64,000 nt of DNA from positions 1 through 64,000 of the forward strand of contig JADJUJ010000007.1 in assembly GCA_016710765.1 (NCBI GenBank). The letters run 5' to 3'. Positions 8,091-16,993 of the stretch are shown here, piece after piece. This DNA is from Lewinellaceae bacterium (GTDB taxonomy: Bacteria > Bacteroidota > Bacteroidia > Chitinophagales > Saprospiraceae). Under the pieces are notes generated by a model. It was given only the letters and a program-made list of their open reading frames with translations, was not told the origin of the DNA and did no database searches. Each line of letters begins with the position of its first letter. Position 1 is the stretch's first letter. A program made the translations under genes and the position numbers.

Positions 8091-10280
8091 CTAAAGACCT
8101 TTCGCGCCAAATATAGCCCTTCGGTTTAAAAAGTAGGGTAGAACGAACAAATCGAGGAGGTAAGCCCAGGCGATTCCCAGTAAAAAGATCCAGCCAAAGG
8201 GCTTTATCCAGTTGAAACTGGAGTAAGCCAGCGAGAGAAAGCCCAGTGCCAGCACAAAGGAGGTAATGAAAATGGGCACTACGTGCAGGGCATCGTCGGG
8301 TTTTCTGTTTTGCATAACGAGGTAGATGGAATCGTCGACGCAGATGCCAAGCAGGATGGATAGGAAAAAGAGCGTGAGCGGCGTAACAGACAGTTGCAGG
8401 TACAACATGAGGCCCAGGGCAAAAAAGATGGGGAATAGGTTGACCATCAGCACGCCCAGGCTTTTTCGCAGGGAGCGCAGGTAGAAAAAAACGAGTGTGC
8501 TGCCAAAGAGGATGCTCAGTACGAGCCCGACCAGTATTTTCATGGAAAAACTATGGGTAGCCTCGTCGGACAGGTACTGCAGTCCGGAGAGTTCAAAATG
8601 CATCTTGGGTGTGTTATGCTGCCGCAATACCCTGCGCAGTTGGTCGTAGCCTGCCCGGGCCTCGGGCAGTTTTCGGTTACCAAACCCGAAGAGGATCCTC
8701 GCGGTGCTTCCAGTGGAATCGACGATTCCGTCGGCGCCCAGTTCCGATTGGTGTTGTTTCAGCTGCGCTGCGTAATCCGCATCAATGGTTTCGGGGATAA
8801 AAAAGGCGGCGGGGTTGCCGCGCCGGAGGAAGCGGTGGTAGCGTTTTACGAGCACCGTCGGGCTGTTGATAAAAAGCGGCTGGAAGATGCGGTTGATCGC
8901 GGTATCAATTTGTTCTAGCTGGTCCAGCGTGGCTTTGTCCCAAATGGAACCTTCTTTTAGTGAAATGAACACTTCCGCCTGTTTTTCACCAAAAAAATCC
9001 TGTTGTAAAATGGTTTTTCCCCGGGTCAGTTTGGAGCCCGACAGCGCGTATTCCTGTTCGGAGCCATCGATGGAGAGCTTAGCGGCAACCAGGGCCAGCA
9101 GCAATACAGCGGCGGTAACAAAGGTGGGGAGCATGTATTTTTTCCGGTCCCAAAACCATTGTGACAGCCGATTGTGTACGCTGTAAAGGCGCTCAAAATT
9201 GGTGCGTTTGATGAATACGCGCTCTATTCCCATCAGTCGGATCACGAGAAAACGGGCGCTGAGGTAGGCGATGGTTACGCCAATAATGGCTGCCAGGGAA
9301 AAGTTGAAGAGCTGGGTGTTGTTGGAGAAGATCAGAAAGACCAGAAACCCGACCACATTGGTCAGAGAGGTGAGGAAAAGCGGTATGCGCACGGCCGCCA
9401 GGATATGCTGCTGCAATTCCAGGTTGGTTTTGGCGGTAGCCTGCGCTTTTTGCTGGTGGTACAGGATGTGCATGATGTCGGTAAAGGACAGCACGGTAAT
9501 GATGCAGGGTATGGTGATCATCTGCAGGCTGAATTGCATCGACAGGGCGTACATCGCGAGGAAGGTGGCGGCAATGTTGAAAGCAACCATGGCGCCGATC
9601 AGTGCCAGCCCGCGCAGCGAATACGTGAAGCCAAAGAACCCGATCAGGATCAGGCCCAAACTGATGGCGGCCAGCAGGATGGTATCGCGCCGCATGGTCG
9701 ACTGCAGTTCGTTCTGCATCAAATCGTACTGGATGTAATGTACCCGGACGCCTTGCTTTTGGAGGTTCAGGTTTTCCAGCGCCTGGACCGATGCCGGGGA
9801 AATGCCGCTTGGGGCGTTCACGAACAGGAGTGTATAACGGCCGTTGCGGGAAACAAATTTGCTGAAAATGTCGGCATAGCGTTCAGCCAGGTCCAGTCTT
9901 TTTTGGAAGCGGGTGGCGTTTTCCAGGTCTAAAAACGGCTCCGATTGCACCCGGAAAAAGCCTTGCTTGGGGTATTGCAGGTTGCTGATGCTCGATGCCT
10001 TTTCTATTTCGGGTTGTTCTCCCCAAAACGCTGTGATGGTTTGGAGTAATTGGAAATCAGGGAGCGTTTTCCAGCCAGTGGTTTTTTCCAGCACCATGAC
10101 CGTTTCGCCGCTTTTGGGGGGTTCCATTGCCGCAACAAAGGATTCGTACGCGGCAATGTCGTGGTCGGAGGCAAGGTTGTAGGCATTGATGTTGGTTTCC
10201 AGCCGGAGTGTGGAAACGGCCCAAAAACCCAGGGGAATGGTGCAGGCGATGAAAAGGTAGCGGAGGGATTTAGTTTTCAT
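8091..10280 (-). CDS. RND superfamily (MMPL-type) exporter
   Basis: The 729-residue protein shows the duplicated RND layout. Each half has one membrane helix, a periplasmic domain, then a bundle of helices (first bundle about residues 200-370, second about 585-720). The first bundle carries FTDIMHIL and the second GICVDDSIYLV; acidic residues at this place in TM4/TM10 normally carry the proton relay. MMPL-type RND proteins move lipids, hopanoids or glycolipids to the outer leaflet using the proton gradient. Its start overlaps the stop of the SGNH hydrolase gene by 11 bp, so the two are co-translated. The GT2/GT-C pair lies just downstream in the same direction. Substrate is unknown; a lipid-linked product of this neighbourhood is a reasonable guess. 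Confidence 0.85.
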   Translation of the reverse strand: MKTKSLRYLFIACTIPLGFWAVSTLRLETNINAYNLASDHDIAAYESFVAAMEPPKSGETVMVLEKTTGWKTLPDFQLLQTITAFWGEQPEIEKASSISNLQYPKQGFFRVQSEPFLDLENATRFQKRLDLAERYADIFSKFVSRNGRYTLLFVNAPSGISPASVQALENLNLQKQGVRVHYIQYDLMQNELQSTMRRDTILLAAISLGLILIGFFGFTYSLRGLALIGAMVAFNIAATFLAMYALSMQFSLQMITIPCIITVLSFTDIMHILYHQQKAQATAKTNLELQQHILAAVRIPLFLTSLTNVVGFLVFLIFSNNTQLFNFSLAAIIGVTIAYLSARFLVIRLMGIERVFIKRTNFERLYSVHNRLSQWFWDRKKYMLPTFVTAAVLLLALVAAKLSIDGSEQEYALSGSKLTRGKTILQQDFFGEKQAEVFISLKEGSIWDKATLDQLEQIDTAINRIFQPLFINSPTVLVKRYHRFLRRGNPAAFFIPETIDADYAAQLKQHQSELGADGIVDSTGSTARILFGFGNRKLPEARAGYDQLRRVLRQHNTPKMHFELSGLQYLSDEATHSFSMKILVGLVLSILFGSTLVFFYLRSLRKSLGVLMVNLFPIFFALGLMLYLQLSVTPLTLFFLSILLGICVDDSIYLVMQNRKPDDALHVVPIFITSFVLALGFLSLAYSSFNWIKPFGWIFLLGIAWAYLLDLFVLPYFLNRRAIFGAKGL

Positions 10281-11283
10281 GCAGCAGGCCGGCTAAAAAG
10301 GGTTCTATGGCCTGGGCAATCCGTTGGTGCCCGGCGGGGTTCGGGTGGCTGTCGTACGGCTGGTTGGTGAGTGTTTTGTTGTTGAAATCGAAGTGGACAT
10401 CGAGCCAGGGTACATCGTTCAGGCTTTGTTTAAGTTGTGCGGTTTCCGCTGTGGCATCCAGGCAAACCACACCGAAGGCCACGCCCTTTTGATGGCACAG
10501 GTCGTGCATTTGCTGCAGGATGCACGCGGTAACAGTGCGCTGTTTTGCGGGGTTTTCAGTGACCAGGTCGACAGTTGTTTGGATGGCGTTGACCGTTGCC
10601 AACCAGTCTCTGCACGGCCAATTGGCGTACAGAGACGCCCAGGGTTCGTAAGTGATGGGTTCGCTGCAGCGGCTGATGAAAGGGAACCTCGCCTGTGTCA
10701 TCAGGTTGTCCACATCCTGCGAGGAGCGGTGGTAGCCGATTTTGAGGTTGGAGCGGTATTGTTGGGAGAGGGTGTTGCGCATGAAATGAAACGAGGAAAA
10801 ATGGAGCAAAACCACTTTCAGGTGTTCGGTTTCCAGGGCTGATTTTAATTGCATCAGCGACTGCACGCTACCGTAGCCGATCACGCCAGCATTTTGGATA
10901 CCCATTTCTGGAAATGCCTGTTGTAACAGGGAGGCAAAGGTTTGGTCGTCGTTCACGCCAAAACCATAGGTAAAAGAACATCCCAATAACAGCACATCCG
11001 TTGGGGTTTGCTGCCGGCCGCTGACGTGCCTGGAGTGGTTGTCGAGGTGTTGCGTTTGAAAGGACAATCCCTTGTTTACCTGGATGGTATAGGTTCCCGG
11101 ATGGAGTTGAATGCCCAGCAGGGAATCTCCAACGAACGCATTTTTCGGGGTGGATTGGATGCTGTAATCGTCGTTTGTAAACGGCGCATATCCCAGGATA
11201 CGAAATGCAACTTCAAGGCAGATAAAAATGGCAACAGGGTAGAGCAGCAGCCATCTCATTAATATTGCCATACGGTTTTGCAT
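10270..11283 (-). CDS. SGNH/GDSL-like hydrolase, membrane-anchored
   Basis: The 337-residue protein has an N-terminal membrane helix (about residues 9-28), block I as LLLGCSFTYGFGVND (Ser nucleophile in GCS, replacing GDS), a conserved Asn-containing stretch QNAGVIGYGS (block II/III area) and the C-terminal DSHPNPAGHQRIA supplying the Asp-x-x-His pair. This is the catalytic set of SGNH esterases/acylhydrolases. The anchor places the domain in the periplasm, where it could remove or transfer acyl groups on lipids or glycans. It is the first gene of an operon with the RND exporter. Internal Mets at residues 5 and 9 are alternative starts. Confidence 0.8.
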   Translation of the reverse strand: MQNRMAILMRWLLLYPVAIFICLEVAFRILGYAPFTNDDYSIQSTPKNAFVGDSLLGIQLHPGTYTIQVNKGLSFQTQHLDNHSRHVSGRQQTPTDVLLLGCSFTYGFGVNDDQTFASLLQQAFPEMGIQNAGVIGYGSVQSLMQLKSALETEHLKVVLLHFSSFHFMRNTLSQQYRSNLKIGYHRSSQDVDNLMTQARFPFISRCSEPITYEPWASLYANWPCRDWLATVNAIQTTVDLVTENPAKQRTVTACILQQMHDLCHQKGVAFGVVCLDATAETAQLKQSLNDVPWLDVHFDFNNKTLTNQPYDSHPNPAGHQRIAQAIEPFLAGLLHEN

Positions 11284-11424
11284 ACACCTAATTGCGCGAT
11301 TGTTTGATCGCTAAGATAAGGTATGTGGTACAAACCTGGGATGTGGTGTTTTGCGCGGGAGGAACTGGTTTCGGGATAGCCCAACATGGAATTTACGCCT
11401 CATTAGCCTTAGTTGAACAATAGA

Positions 11425-11479
11425 TTGGGTTTGATGATTTTCATTGACTGGTACTTTATAGGAAAATCATCAAACCCAA
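11425..11479. repeat. 18-bp perfect inverted repeat, 19-nt loop
   Basis: TTGGGTTTGATGATTTTC (11425-11442) is repeated inverted at 11462-11479. It stands between the start of the SGNH gene and the end of the DUF1772-like gene. There is no T-run next to the stem. It could be a terminator of the minus-strand gene ending at 11570 or a small palindromic element. Confidence 0.8.
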
Positions 11480-11569
11480 AATCCACAGTGATATTTTCAT
11501 TTTTTAACGCCTTTTGGGCGCAGTTATGGCTTGGCCAAACATGGGGGGAATGGCTATTTTGCGAAACTT

Positions 11570-12025
11570 TTAATCGTTTTTCATATTCGACCATGTTATA
11601 AGGCCGAGTGCTATAAAGGTTGTTGCTGTCCGGATTTGATGGAAAGTCCACCATTTATCCCTTAGTTCCATCCAATTGCTCGGAGGGCTATTCTTATCCC
11701 AGGTCATTACAATGCTGTTGATGGGTTGGTTTCCAAATTTAGTGGTGAGTCCACTAATCAACATAAAGAATATTGCAACCAACAGGAGTGTAAAAACACG
11801 CTTGTCATTTTTTTGCCGAACTGCGGAAACTATGGTTAGCACGGTGGCAATCATGCCAAGGATCGGCATCAGGGTGTTCAAATGTCTGATGGCATTTTGC
11901 AGTTGTTCTACAAAAGTTGGCGCAGAAAGGCTTCTTGGGTCGTAACCCAGCCAGATCCCAAAGACGGACCCCGCTACCAGAGCGATCATAATGGTGTTGA
12001 GAAATCGGATAATTTGTTTGCTCAT
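11570..12025 (-). CDS. DUF1772-like four-helix membrane protein
   Basis: The start at 12025 (MSKQIIRFLNTIM) is preferred to the longer frame because it begins directly with the first helix. The 151-residue product has four hydrophobic segments (about 5-25, 48-70, 76-95, 125-145), with a conserved-looking NSIVMTWDKNSPPSNWMELRDKW loop before the last helix. This is the layout of DUF1772/anthrone-oxygenase-like membrane proteins, whose biochemical role is mostly unknown. It lies 142 bp downstream of the AraC regulator in the same direction and may be its target or co-transcribed. The family call is based on the loop pattern and topology. Confidence 0.6.
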   Translation of the reverse strand: MSKQIIRFLNTIMIALVAGSVFGIWLGYDPRSLSAPTFVEQLQNAIRHLNTLMPILGMIATVLTIVSAVRQKNDKRVFTLLLVAIFFMLISGLTTKFGNQPINSIVMTWDKNSPPSNWMELRDKWWTFHQIRTATTFIALGLITWSNMKND

Positions 12026-12167
12026 GTTGTGTCGTTTAATTGATAAGATGAATGGCAGGATGGATTCATTCAACCACAACACAAAACTAGGGCTGCTGAG
12101 CAATGGTTATTTAGGAAAAAAACGACATTTGAGCATAGGATAACCCCTGGGATTAAACATAGATGCA

Positions 12168-12998
12168 TTAGCCAGAAGGGAAGTCCCCGTGTCCGCTTGT
12201 TTGTTTTTGTTGGAGTGTGCCTGGGGGAAAATCGGCAAATTGCCTGAATTCGCGTAGCAGATGGGAGGAGTCATCGTATGCGCATTCCAGGGCTATGTCC
12301 GACCAGCTTTTGCCGGGTGCATGGTTTTTAACCTTCATGGCATACTCAAACCGAACAATTCGGGTATACATTTTAGGTGAAAGGCCAACCCGCTTTGTGA
12401 AATTCCGCTCGAATTGCCGAAGGCTCAGGCAGGCCATTGCAGCCCATTCCGGTAATGTATGTTTTGCAAAGGGGTCGAGCATTTTAATGGCAACCACATC
12501 AATGGGTTCTTCTGGAAGGATGCCTTTTTCTAGTTGTTTGTCAATGAACGCCGAAACAACTTTTATCATTTCATCGTAAGACGGGCAATTGCGAAGTCTG
12601 CTGCTTACTTCCTCGATTTCGCCCGGAAAATAGTCAACCGCATTGAACCCCGAATTGACGGTGTTTTGCATGGGTGTTTTTAGCAAGCGGTAAAGGCCGG
12701 TAGGATGAAACGATACTTTCAGCATCAGGTAGTCCCGGCCAAAACACAGGCCGACGGGTTTATTCTTGGGCCCGGTAATCACCGCATCATCGGCAGTTAA
12801 GCCATCTGACTCGGGGAAAGGCAACACCTTAACTTCGTCTTTGGGGTAGAAATAAAGTCCTTGTTCTGTATTGGCAAGACAGGTTATATATGGGGGGGGC
12901 AGAGCATCCGTATCGTCCCATTTCATGTGAAGTATCTGGAACTCCCGAATGATGGCTTTCTGTGCATCTGAGGGCTCGTACTTTTGAAAAAACTTCAT
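12168..12998 (-). CDS. AraC family transcriptional regulator
   Basis: A 276-residue regulator. The C-terminal ~95 residues form the double helix-turn-helix of AraC/XylS proteins (LPEWAAMACLSLRQFERNF for the first, SWSDIALECAYDDSSHLLREF for the second, with the typical FAD-F-P-G extension afterwards). The N-terminal domain resembles the DUF6597 type, found in regulators without a sugar-binding cupin. The ligand is unknown. The following DUF1772-like gene is the obvious candidate target. The upstream region is filled by a small inserted element and repeats. Confidence 0.85.
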   Translation of the reverse strand: MKFFQKYEPSDAQKAIIREFQILHMKWDDTDALPPPYITCLANTEQGLYFYPKDEVKVLPFPESDGLTADDAVITGPKNKPVGLCFGRDYLMLKVSFHPTGLYRLLKTPMQNTVNSGFNAVDYFPGEIEEVSSRLRNCPSYDEMIKVVSAFIDKQLEKGILPEEPIDVVAIKMLDPFAKHTLPEWAAMACLSLRQFERNFTKRVGLSPKMYTRIVRFEYAMKVKNHAPGKSWSDIALECAYDDSSHLLREFRQFADFPPGTLQQKQTSGHGDFPSG

Positions 12999-13032
12999 GG
13001 CATATTTTCATTTACGGTAATAGAAGGCATAT

Positions 13033-13130
13033 GTACTTACGCACGCTACTGGACATTTTTTGAATTAACCACATAGGAGCACATGAGGGCTGCATTTTTT
13101 TAAAATGTCCAGTAGCTTGGTACTTACGCA
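13033..13130. mobile_element. 76-bp miniature element flanked by 11-bp direct repeats
   Basis: GTACTTACGCA occurs at 13033-13043 and again at 13120-13130. The 76 bp between them begin with GCTACTGGACATTTT and end with its complement AAAATGTCCAGTAGC. Inverted ends inside an exact 11-bp direct repeat are the footprint of a transposed element with target-site duplication. The inside (TTGAATTAACCACATAGGAG...) has a diverged partner at 7722-7770. It separates the AraC gene from a short secreted-peptide reading frame. Confidence 0.7.
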
Positions 13131-13243
13131 TGCTTTGCTTGGTATCTGTATGTTGCTGATTCATCGGTTGTTTGGCCGAAACCAATGTTGGAAGCGGCGG
13201 TTAGCAGCAGGAGGAGAATGGGAGCAATGACTTTTGGGGGCAT
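13124..13243 (-). pseudogene. Remnant or short gene encoding a signal peptide
   Basis: An ATG at 13243 opens a 39-codon frame starting MPPKVIAPILLLLLTAASN and leading to a plausible cleavage site (IGFGQ), then only 15 more residues before a stop inside the 11-bp direct repeat of the neighbouring insertion. A signal peptide with almost no mature part suggests the 5' remnant of a secreted-protein gene; a genuine small secreted peptide cannot be excluded. Confidence 0.4.
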
Positions 13244-13253
13244 AATGACAGGC

Positions 13254-13456
13254 TTAGAGGGGATAGACAGGATTGACAAGATTTTGCAGGATAGGCAGGA
13301 TTGATTTTGCAACGTAACCTAGCATTTGGTAAACCCTATAAAATCATGTTTTGTCCTGCAAAATCTTGTCAATCCTGTCATTCCCCTCTAAGCCTGTAAA
13401 ATCTTGTCAATCCTGTCATTCCCCTCTACGCAAGTAAAATCTTGTCCTTCCTGTCC
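13254..13456. repeat. Inverted and tandem copies of the CCTGCAAAATCTTGTCAATCC repeat
   Basis: 13254-13310 carries the repeat on the minus strand. 13341-13456 carries three plus-strand units (the core TCTTGTCAATCCTGTCATTC appears twice, then a degraded third). The inverted pair can form a stem of about 50 bp around a ~35-nt loop, so the complete form is probably a palindromic element of which the copies at 4796 and 34187 are halves. It lies in the promoter region of the GH3 gene. Confidence 0.85.
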
Positions 13457-13612
13457 CCAAAAGTCGGCAAAACAGCCCAATCAGTAGACCAAAAATGCGA
13501 AAAAATTGCGAATAAGCTGAAATTTTGCATACGTTTTATAGCCCTCAAAACCCGACGCTCTCCGGCCTGTTGTTCAGGTCGATATTCTATTTATTCATCA
13601 AGCACCCATACA

Positions 13613-15846
13613 ATGAACAAATTTATCTATACCGCCATCTTGTCTGCAATGCTTATAGGTCAGGTACACGCACAAAGAAAGCCCCAACTGGGCAAAGACA
13701 GCAATGCCGCTGTAATCGAGGCCATGAGCCTGGAATCAAAAGTCCGCCTTTTGGTGGGCATGGGCATGAAGATTCCGGGGATGCCGGAACTTGGTGGCGG
13801 ACCGGTCATCGGCGCTACCCAGGATAAAGTGCCGGGCGCTGCGGGTACTACCGCTGCTTTTGCTGATCTGGGTATCCCAACCCTGGTGGTGGCCGATGGC
13901 CCAGCGGGCCTCCGCATTCAACCTACCCGTGAAGGCGACCGGAGCACGTATTACGCTACGGCATTTCCCATTGCCACCTTACTTGCTGCCACCTGGGATA
14001 CCGATCTGGTGTCCAAAGCCGGTGCTGCCATGGGTAATGAGGTAAAGGAGTACGGCGTGGACATTATACTCGGCCCAGGCATGAACATCCATCGTAACCC
14101 GCTGGGCGGCCGCAACTTCGAGTACTATTCTGAAGATCCGCTGCTGACAGGAAAAATGGCGGCAGCCATGGTGAAAGGCATTCAGGGCAATGGTGTGGGT
14201 ACCTCAATCAAGCACTTTGCCGTAAACAACCACGAAACCAACCGCAATTTAATCAATGTGGTGGTGAGCGAACGGGCGCTGCGTGAAATCTACCTCCGCG
14301 GATTCGAGATTGCCATTGCCGAAGGCAAGCCCTGGACCGTGATGAGTTCCTACAACAAGCTGAACGGTAACTATACCTCCGAAAGCGCCGATTTGTTGAA
14401 GAAAATTCTGCGGGAGGACTGGGGCTACAAAGGCTTTGTCATGACCGACTGGTTTGGGGGCACCGACGCGCCCGCACAGGTGCGCGCCGGTAACGACCTG
14501 CTCATGCCGGGCACCCCAAAGCAATTGGATGCTATTTTAGCCGCTGTAAAAAGCGGAGCGCTGGATGAAAAACTGATCGATGAGAATGTGAACAATATCC
14601 TGAACATCATCAAGGAATCACCTGCGTTTAAAGGCTATAAGTTCAGCAATAAGCCTGACCTGAAAAATCATGCGGAAGTGGCCCGTCTGGCGGCTACGGA
14701 AGGCATGGTATTGCTGAAAAATGATGCATCGGTATTGCCCATCAAGCCACAGCCTGTGGCTGTTTTTGGCAATTATTCCTACGACGTCGTGTCGGGGGGG
14801 ACTGGTAGTGGCGACGTGAATGAAGCCTATACTGTTTTGCTGCCTGAAGGCCTTTCTGCTGCTGGCTATACGCTGCACACGCAAATGAAGGATGTTTATG
14901 AGGCTCATATCGCCGATGAAAAAATAAAACACCCAAGACCACAAGGCATACAGGCCCTGTTTACCCCTATGCCGGTAATACTGGAGCTGGCACTGGACGG
15001 TAAAGATCTTAGTAAGGTCACCGCAAGGTGCAGAACGACTATTACCTCACCGAGGCAGAGCAAAAACTAATTGACGACGTGGCCACGGCTTTTCATGCCC
15101 TGGGCAAAAAAGTTGTGGTGGTGCTGAATACGGGAGGTGTAATTGAAACGGCCTCTTGGCGCGACAAGGTAGACGGCATTTTACTTGCCTGGCTCCCTGG
15201 TCAGGAAGCCGGCAACGCTATTGCCGATGTGCTGAGCGGCAAGGTGAATCCATCGGGAAAATTACCAACATCCTTCCTGGTGAAATACGAAGACGATCCG
15301 GCTGCCGAAGGTTTTCCGGGAAAGGAATTTGGCGCAGTCGTTGACCTCGGTTTTCAGAAAATGCGGAATGCCGAGATCGACTACAAAGAAGACATTTTCG
15401 TGGGATACCGCGCGTTCGACAAGCGCAACATCCAGCCGGCATATGAATTTGGATACGGCTTGTCGTACACCAGCTTCGAATACAGCAACCTCAAACTCAG
15501 CAATACCGTTTTCAGCGACCGGATTACCGCAACGGTGACCATCAAAAACACCGGAGAAACGGCCGGAAAGGAAGTAGTGCAACTCTACCTCTCTGCACCA
15601 GGCAAATCCATGGATAAGCCTGTTCAGGAGTTGAAAGGCTTCGCCAAAACCCGACTGCTTCAGCCAGGGGCCTCCCAGACGCTTACGTTTAACCTGGACG
15701 GCCGCTCGCTGGCTTCCTTCGAAGAGCAACGCTCCAGTTGGGTGGCAGAGCCGGGTCAGTACACCGTAAAAATCGGCGCTTCCAGTCGCGACATCCGGCA
15801 AAAGGCAAATTTTGCTGTAAAAAAGAGATCGTGGTGGGGAAGGTGA
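13613..15846 (+). pseudogene. GH3 beta-glucosidase, disrupted by a deletion
   Basis: The start at 13613 gives a signal peptide (MNKFIYTAILSAMLIGQVHA). Codons up to ~15012 encode the GH3 TIM-barrel domain with KHFAVNNHETNR (200-211) and the nucleophile Asp279 in VMTDWFGG, then the start of the alpha/beta-sandwich domain. The frame then breaks and a second frame resumes at about 15019 (KVQNDYYLTEAEQ) through the rest of the sandwich domain and the C-terminal fibronectin-like domain, ending at 15846. Between FTPMPVI and KVQNDYY, relatives have about 35 residues including a GRxSGExxDR-type segment; here fewer than 20 codons remain and that segment is gone. It is thought to hold the acid/base Glu, so the enzyme is probably dead unless this is an assembly collapse. 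Confidence 0.8.
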
Positions 15847-15892
15847 ACAAGGCATTGGTGCGGAAATAATCGTGTAGCGGTTTATGTACATT

Positions 15893-15938
15893 GAAGCCCG
15901 GAGGATACGCGATTGCGTTGTGCTCCGGGCTTTTTTTG
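15893..15938 (+). terminator. Intrinsic terminator of the GH3 gene
   Basis: AAGCCCGGAG (15894-15903) pairs with CTCCGGGCTT (15923-15932), followed by TTTTTTT. The whole sequence, including the loop TACGCGATTGCGTT, closely matches the terminator at 24697-24738. Confidence 0.9.
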
Positions 15939-16111
15939 TGGTTGGCCGCTGGTACCGTTTTTTTTTACGAATACCATTTCTTTTGACATTACCTCAAGCA
16001 CATTATTATCGATATTAAAATCCTGCTAAAGTCAGGCGAAATTGTATTGACGGCACAGGGTTGCGCTTTTTTATCGTTCAAAAAATGGCGTTAAACACAA
16101 AATTACGGTAG

Positions 16112-16144
16112 CCGGTAAGATTTTACGCTTAACTGCAATACATG
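16112..16144 (+). promoter_or_regulatory. Shared 33-bp motif, copy a (upstream of the sigma operon)
   Basis: CCGGTAAGATT - TT - ACGCTT - ... - CAATAC. The same arrangement occurs at 17861 and 22011. It lies upstream of the ECF sigma gene but is separated from it by a 159-bp palindromic element. Probably the promoter recognised by the neighbouring ECF sigma factor (inference). Confidence 0.6.
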
Positions 16145-16151
16145 TATATTA

Positions 16152-16310
16152 GACTTGTTGCGATAGGGTACTGTTTGCACGAACTGGGCAAATTTTATTT
16201 TATACTGCGTTGAATTTTTCGACGAATTTCCCGCATTCGACTGCAAAATTTGCCTTGTCTAAAATAAAATTTGTTACCATTTCATGCAAACGCCCCTATC
16301 TCAACAAGTC
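16152..16310. mobile_element. 159-bp palindromic element, type 1
   Basis: GACTTGTTG at the left end is mirrored by CAACAAGTC at the right, and imperfect pairing continues for ~48 bp on each side (for example CAAATTTTATTTTA against TAAAATAAAATTTG). Internal motifs TGCGTTG (55-61 of the element) and CTTGTC (103-108) sit at nearly the same places as in the elements at 24466 and 35841. It lies between the promoter motif and the sigma gene, so a transcript from that motif would carry it in the leader. Confidence 0.8.
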
Positions 16311-16417
16311 AATTATTAACGTGGGTTTTGCCTCAGACCCTAAATCCGAATGAGTTCATAAACAAATAAAATGCGCAGATGAGGAAGTTGTATATTTGCT
16401 GACATTCATTAAACAAT

Positions 16418-16993
16418 TTGAACACCATCAAGTCGTCTGAAATTCTGGAAAAACTCCGCCTGCGAAAATTCGAGGTATTGGAGCAGATAGACGACCACTA
16501 CCGGTCGGTTTTCATGCGTTGGGCAGCCAAGCGTTTTTCTGCTACACCCAACGATTTGGAGGATGCCTGGCAAGAGGCTTTGGTCATTTTTTATGAAAAG
16601 GTCACCAACGGCGAGTTGACTGAGTTGCACTGTGCTGCCCAAACCTGGCTTTTTGCAACGGCTGGTAATTATCTCCGAAATATGAACCGAAAAATGCGCC
16701 GCGTCATTTGGCACGACGAGGTAGACAAAGTATTGGCTGGGAAAAATAACACTGTTGAATTTTCTGATCCCGAACCAGAAGGCAAACGAAAATTACTGCT
16801 AAGTGCCATGGAAAAGATATCCGAAAAATGCCGTGAGCTTCTACGGGCCAGGTATTTCGATGGCTTTTCAATACCTGAAATGATGCAGAACTTTCAAATG
16901 GGTTCGGAGAATTCAACCTCTGCTCAGTTGTCGAAATGTATGGCCGGACTGCGCGAGCATATTCAAAAATTGCAAAAAGATCATGGAGCCTAA
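16418..16993 (+). CDS. ECF-type RNA polymerase sigma factor
   Basis: The 191-residue protein starts at a TTG (16418); no in-frame ATG precedes it. Region 2 covers about residues 22-95 (IDDHYRSVFMRWAAKRF ... DLEDAWQEALVIFYEKV, with the expected TWLFATAGNYLRN region 2.4) and region 4 about 125-185 (MEKISEKCRELLRARYFDGFSIPEMMQNF). No region 3 or 1.1 is present, as in ECF (group IV) sigma factors. It overlaps the next gene by 11 bp. That gene encodes a one-pass membrane protein, the usual arrangement for a sigma and its membrane-bound antagonist. It probably directs transcription of this cluster through the repeated 33-bp motif. A TATATTTG box at 16391-16398 is a possible housekeeping promoter. 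Confidence 0.85.
   Translation: MNTIKSSEILEKLRLRKFEVLEQIDDHYRSVFMRWAAKRFSATPNDLEDAWQEALVIFYEKVTNGELTELHCAAQTWLFATAGNYLRNMNRKMRRVIWHDEVDKVLAGKNNTVEFSDPEPEGKRKLLLSAMEKISEKCRELLRARYFDGFSIPEMMQNFQMGSENSTSAQLSKCMAGLREHIQKLQKDHGA

Noticed and set aside
7727..8110. Minus-strand frame beginning MARKVFSLLLLAFALSGI, like a signal peptide
   Set aside because: The apparent leader is the translation of a dispersed repeat end (AAAGACTAAAGACC region) and the rest translates the TTTGCTTCGCAAA hairpins (FCEAKHL, LRSKNIF); no conserved protein.
13442..13612. N-terminal extension of the GH3 gene
   Set aside because: The upstream codons translate a dispersed repeat; the ATG at 13613 gives a normal signal peptide.
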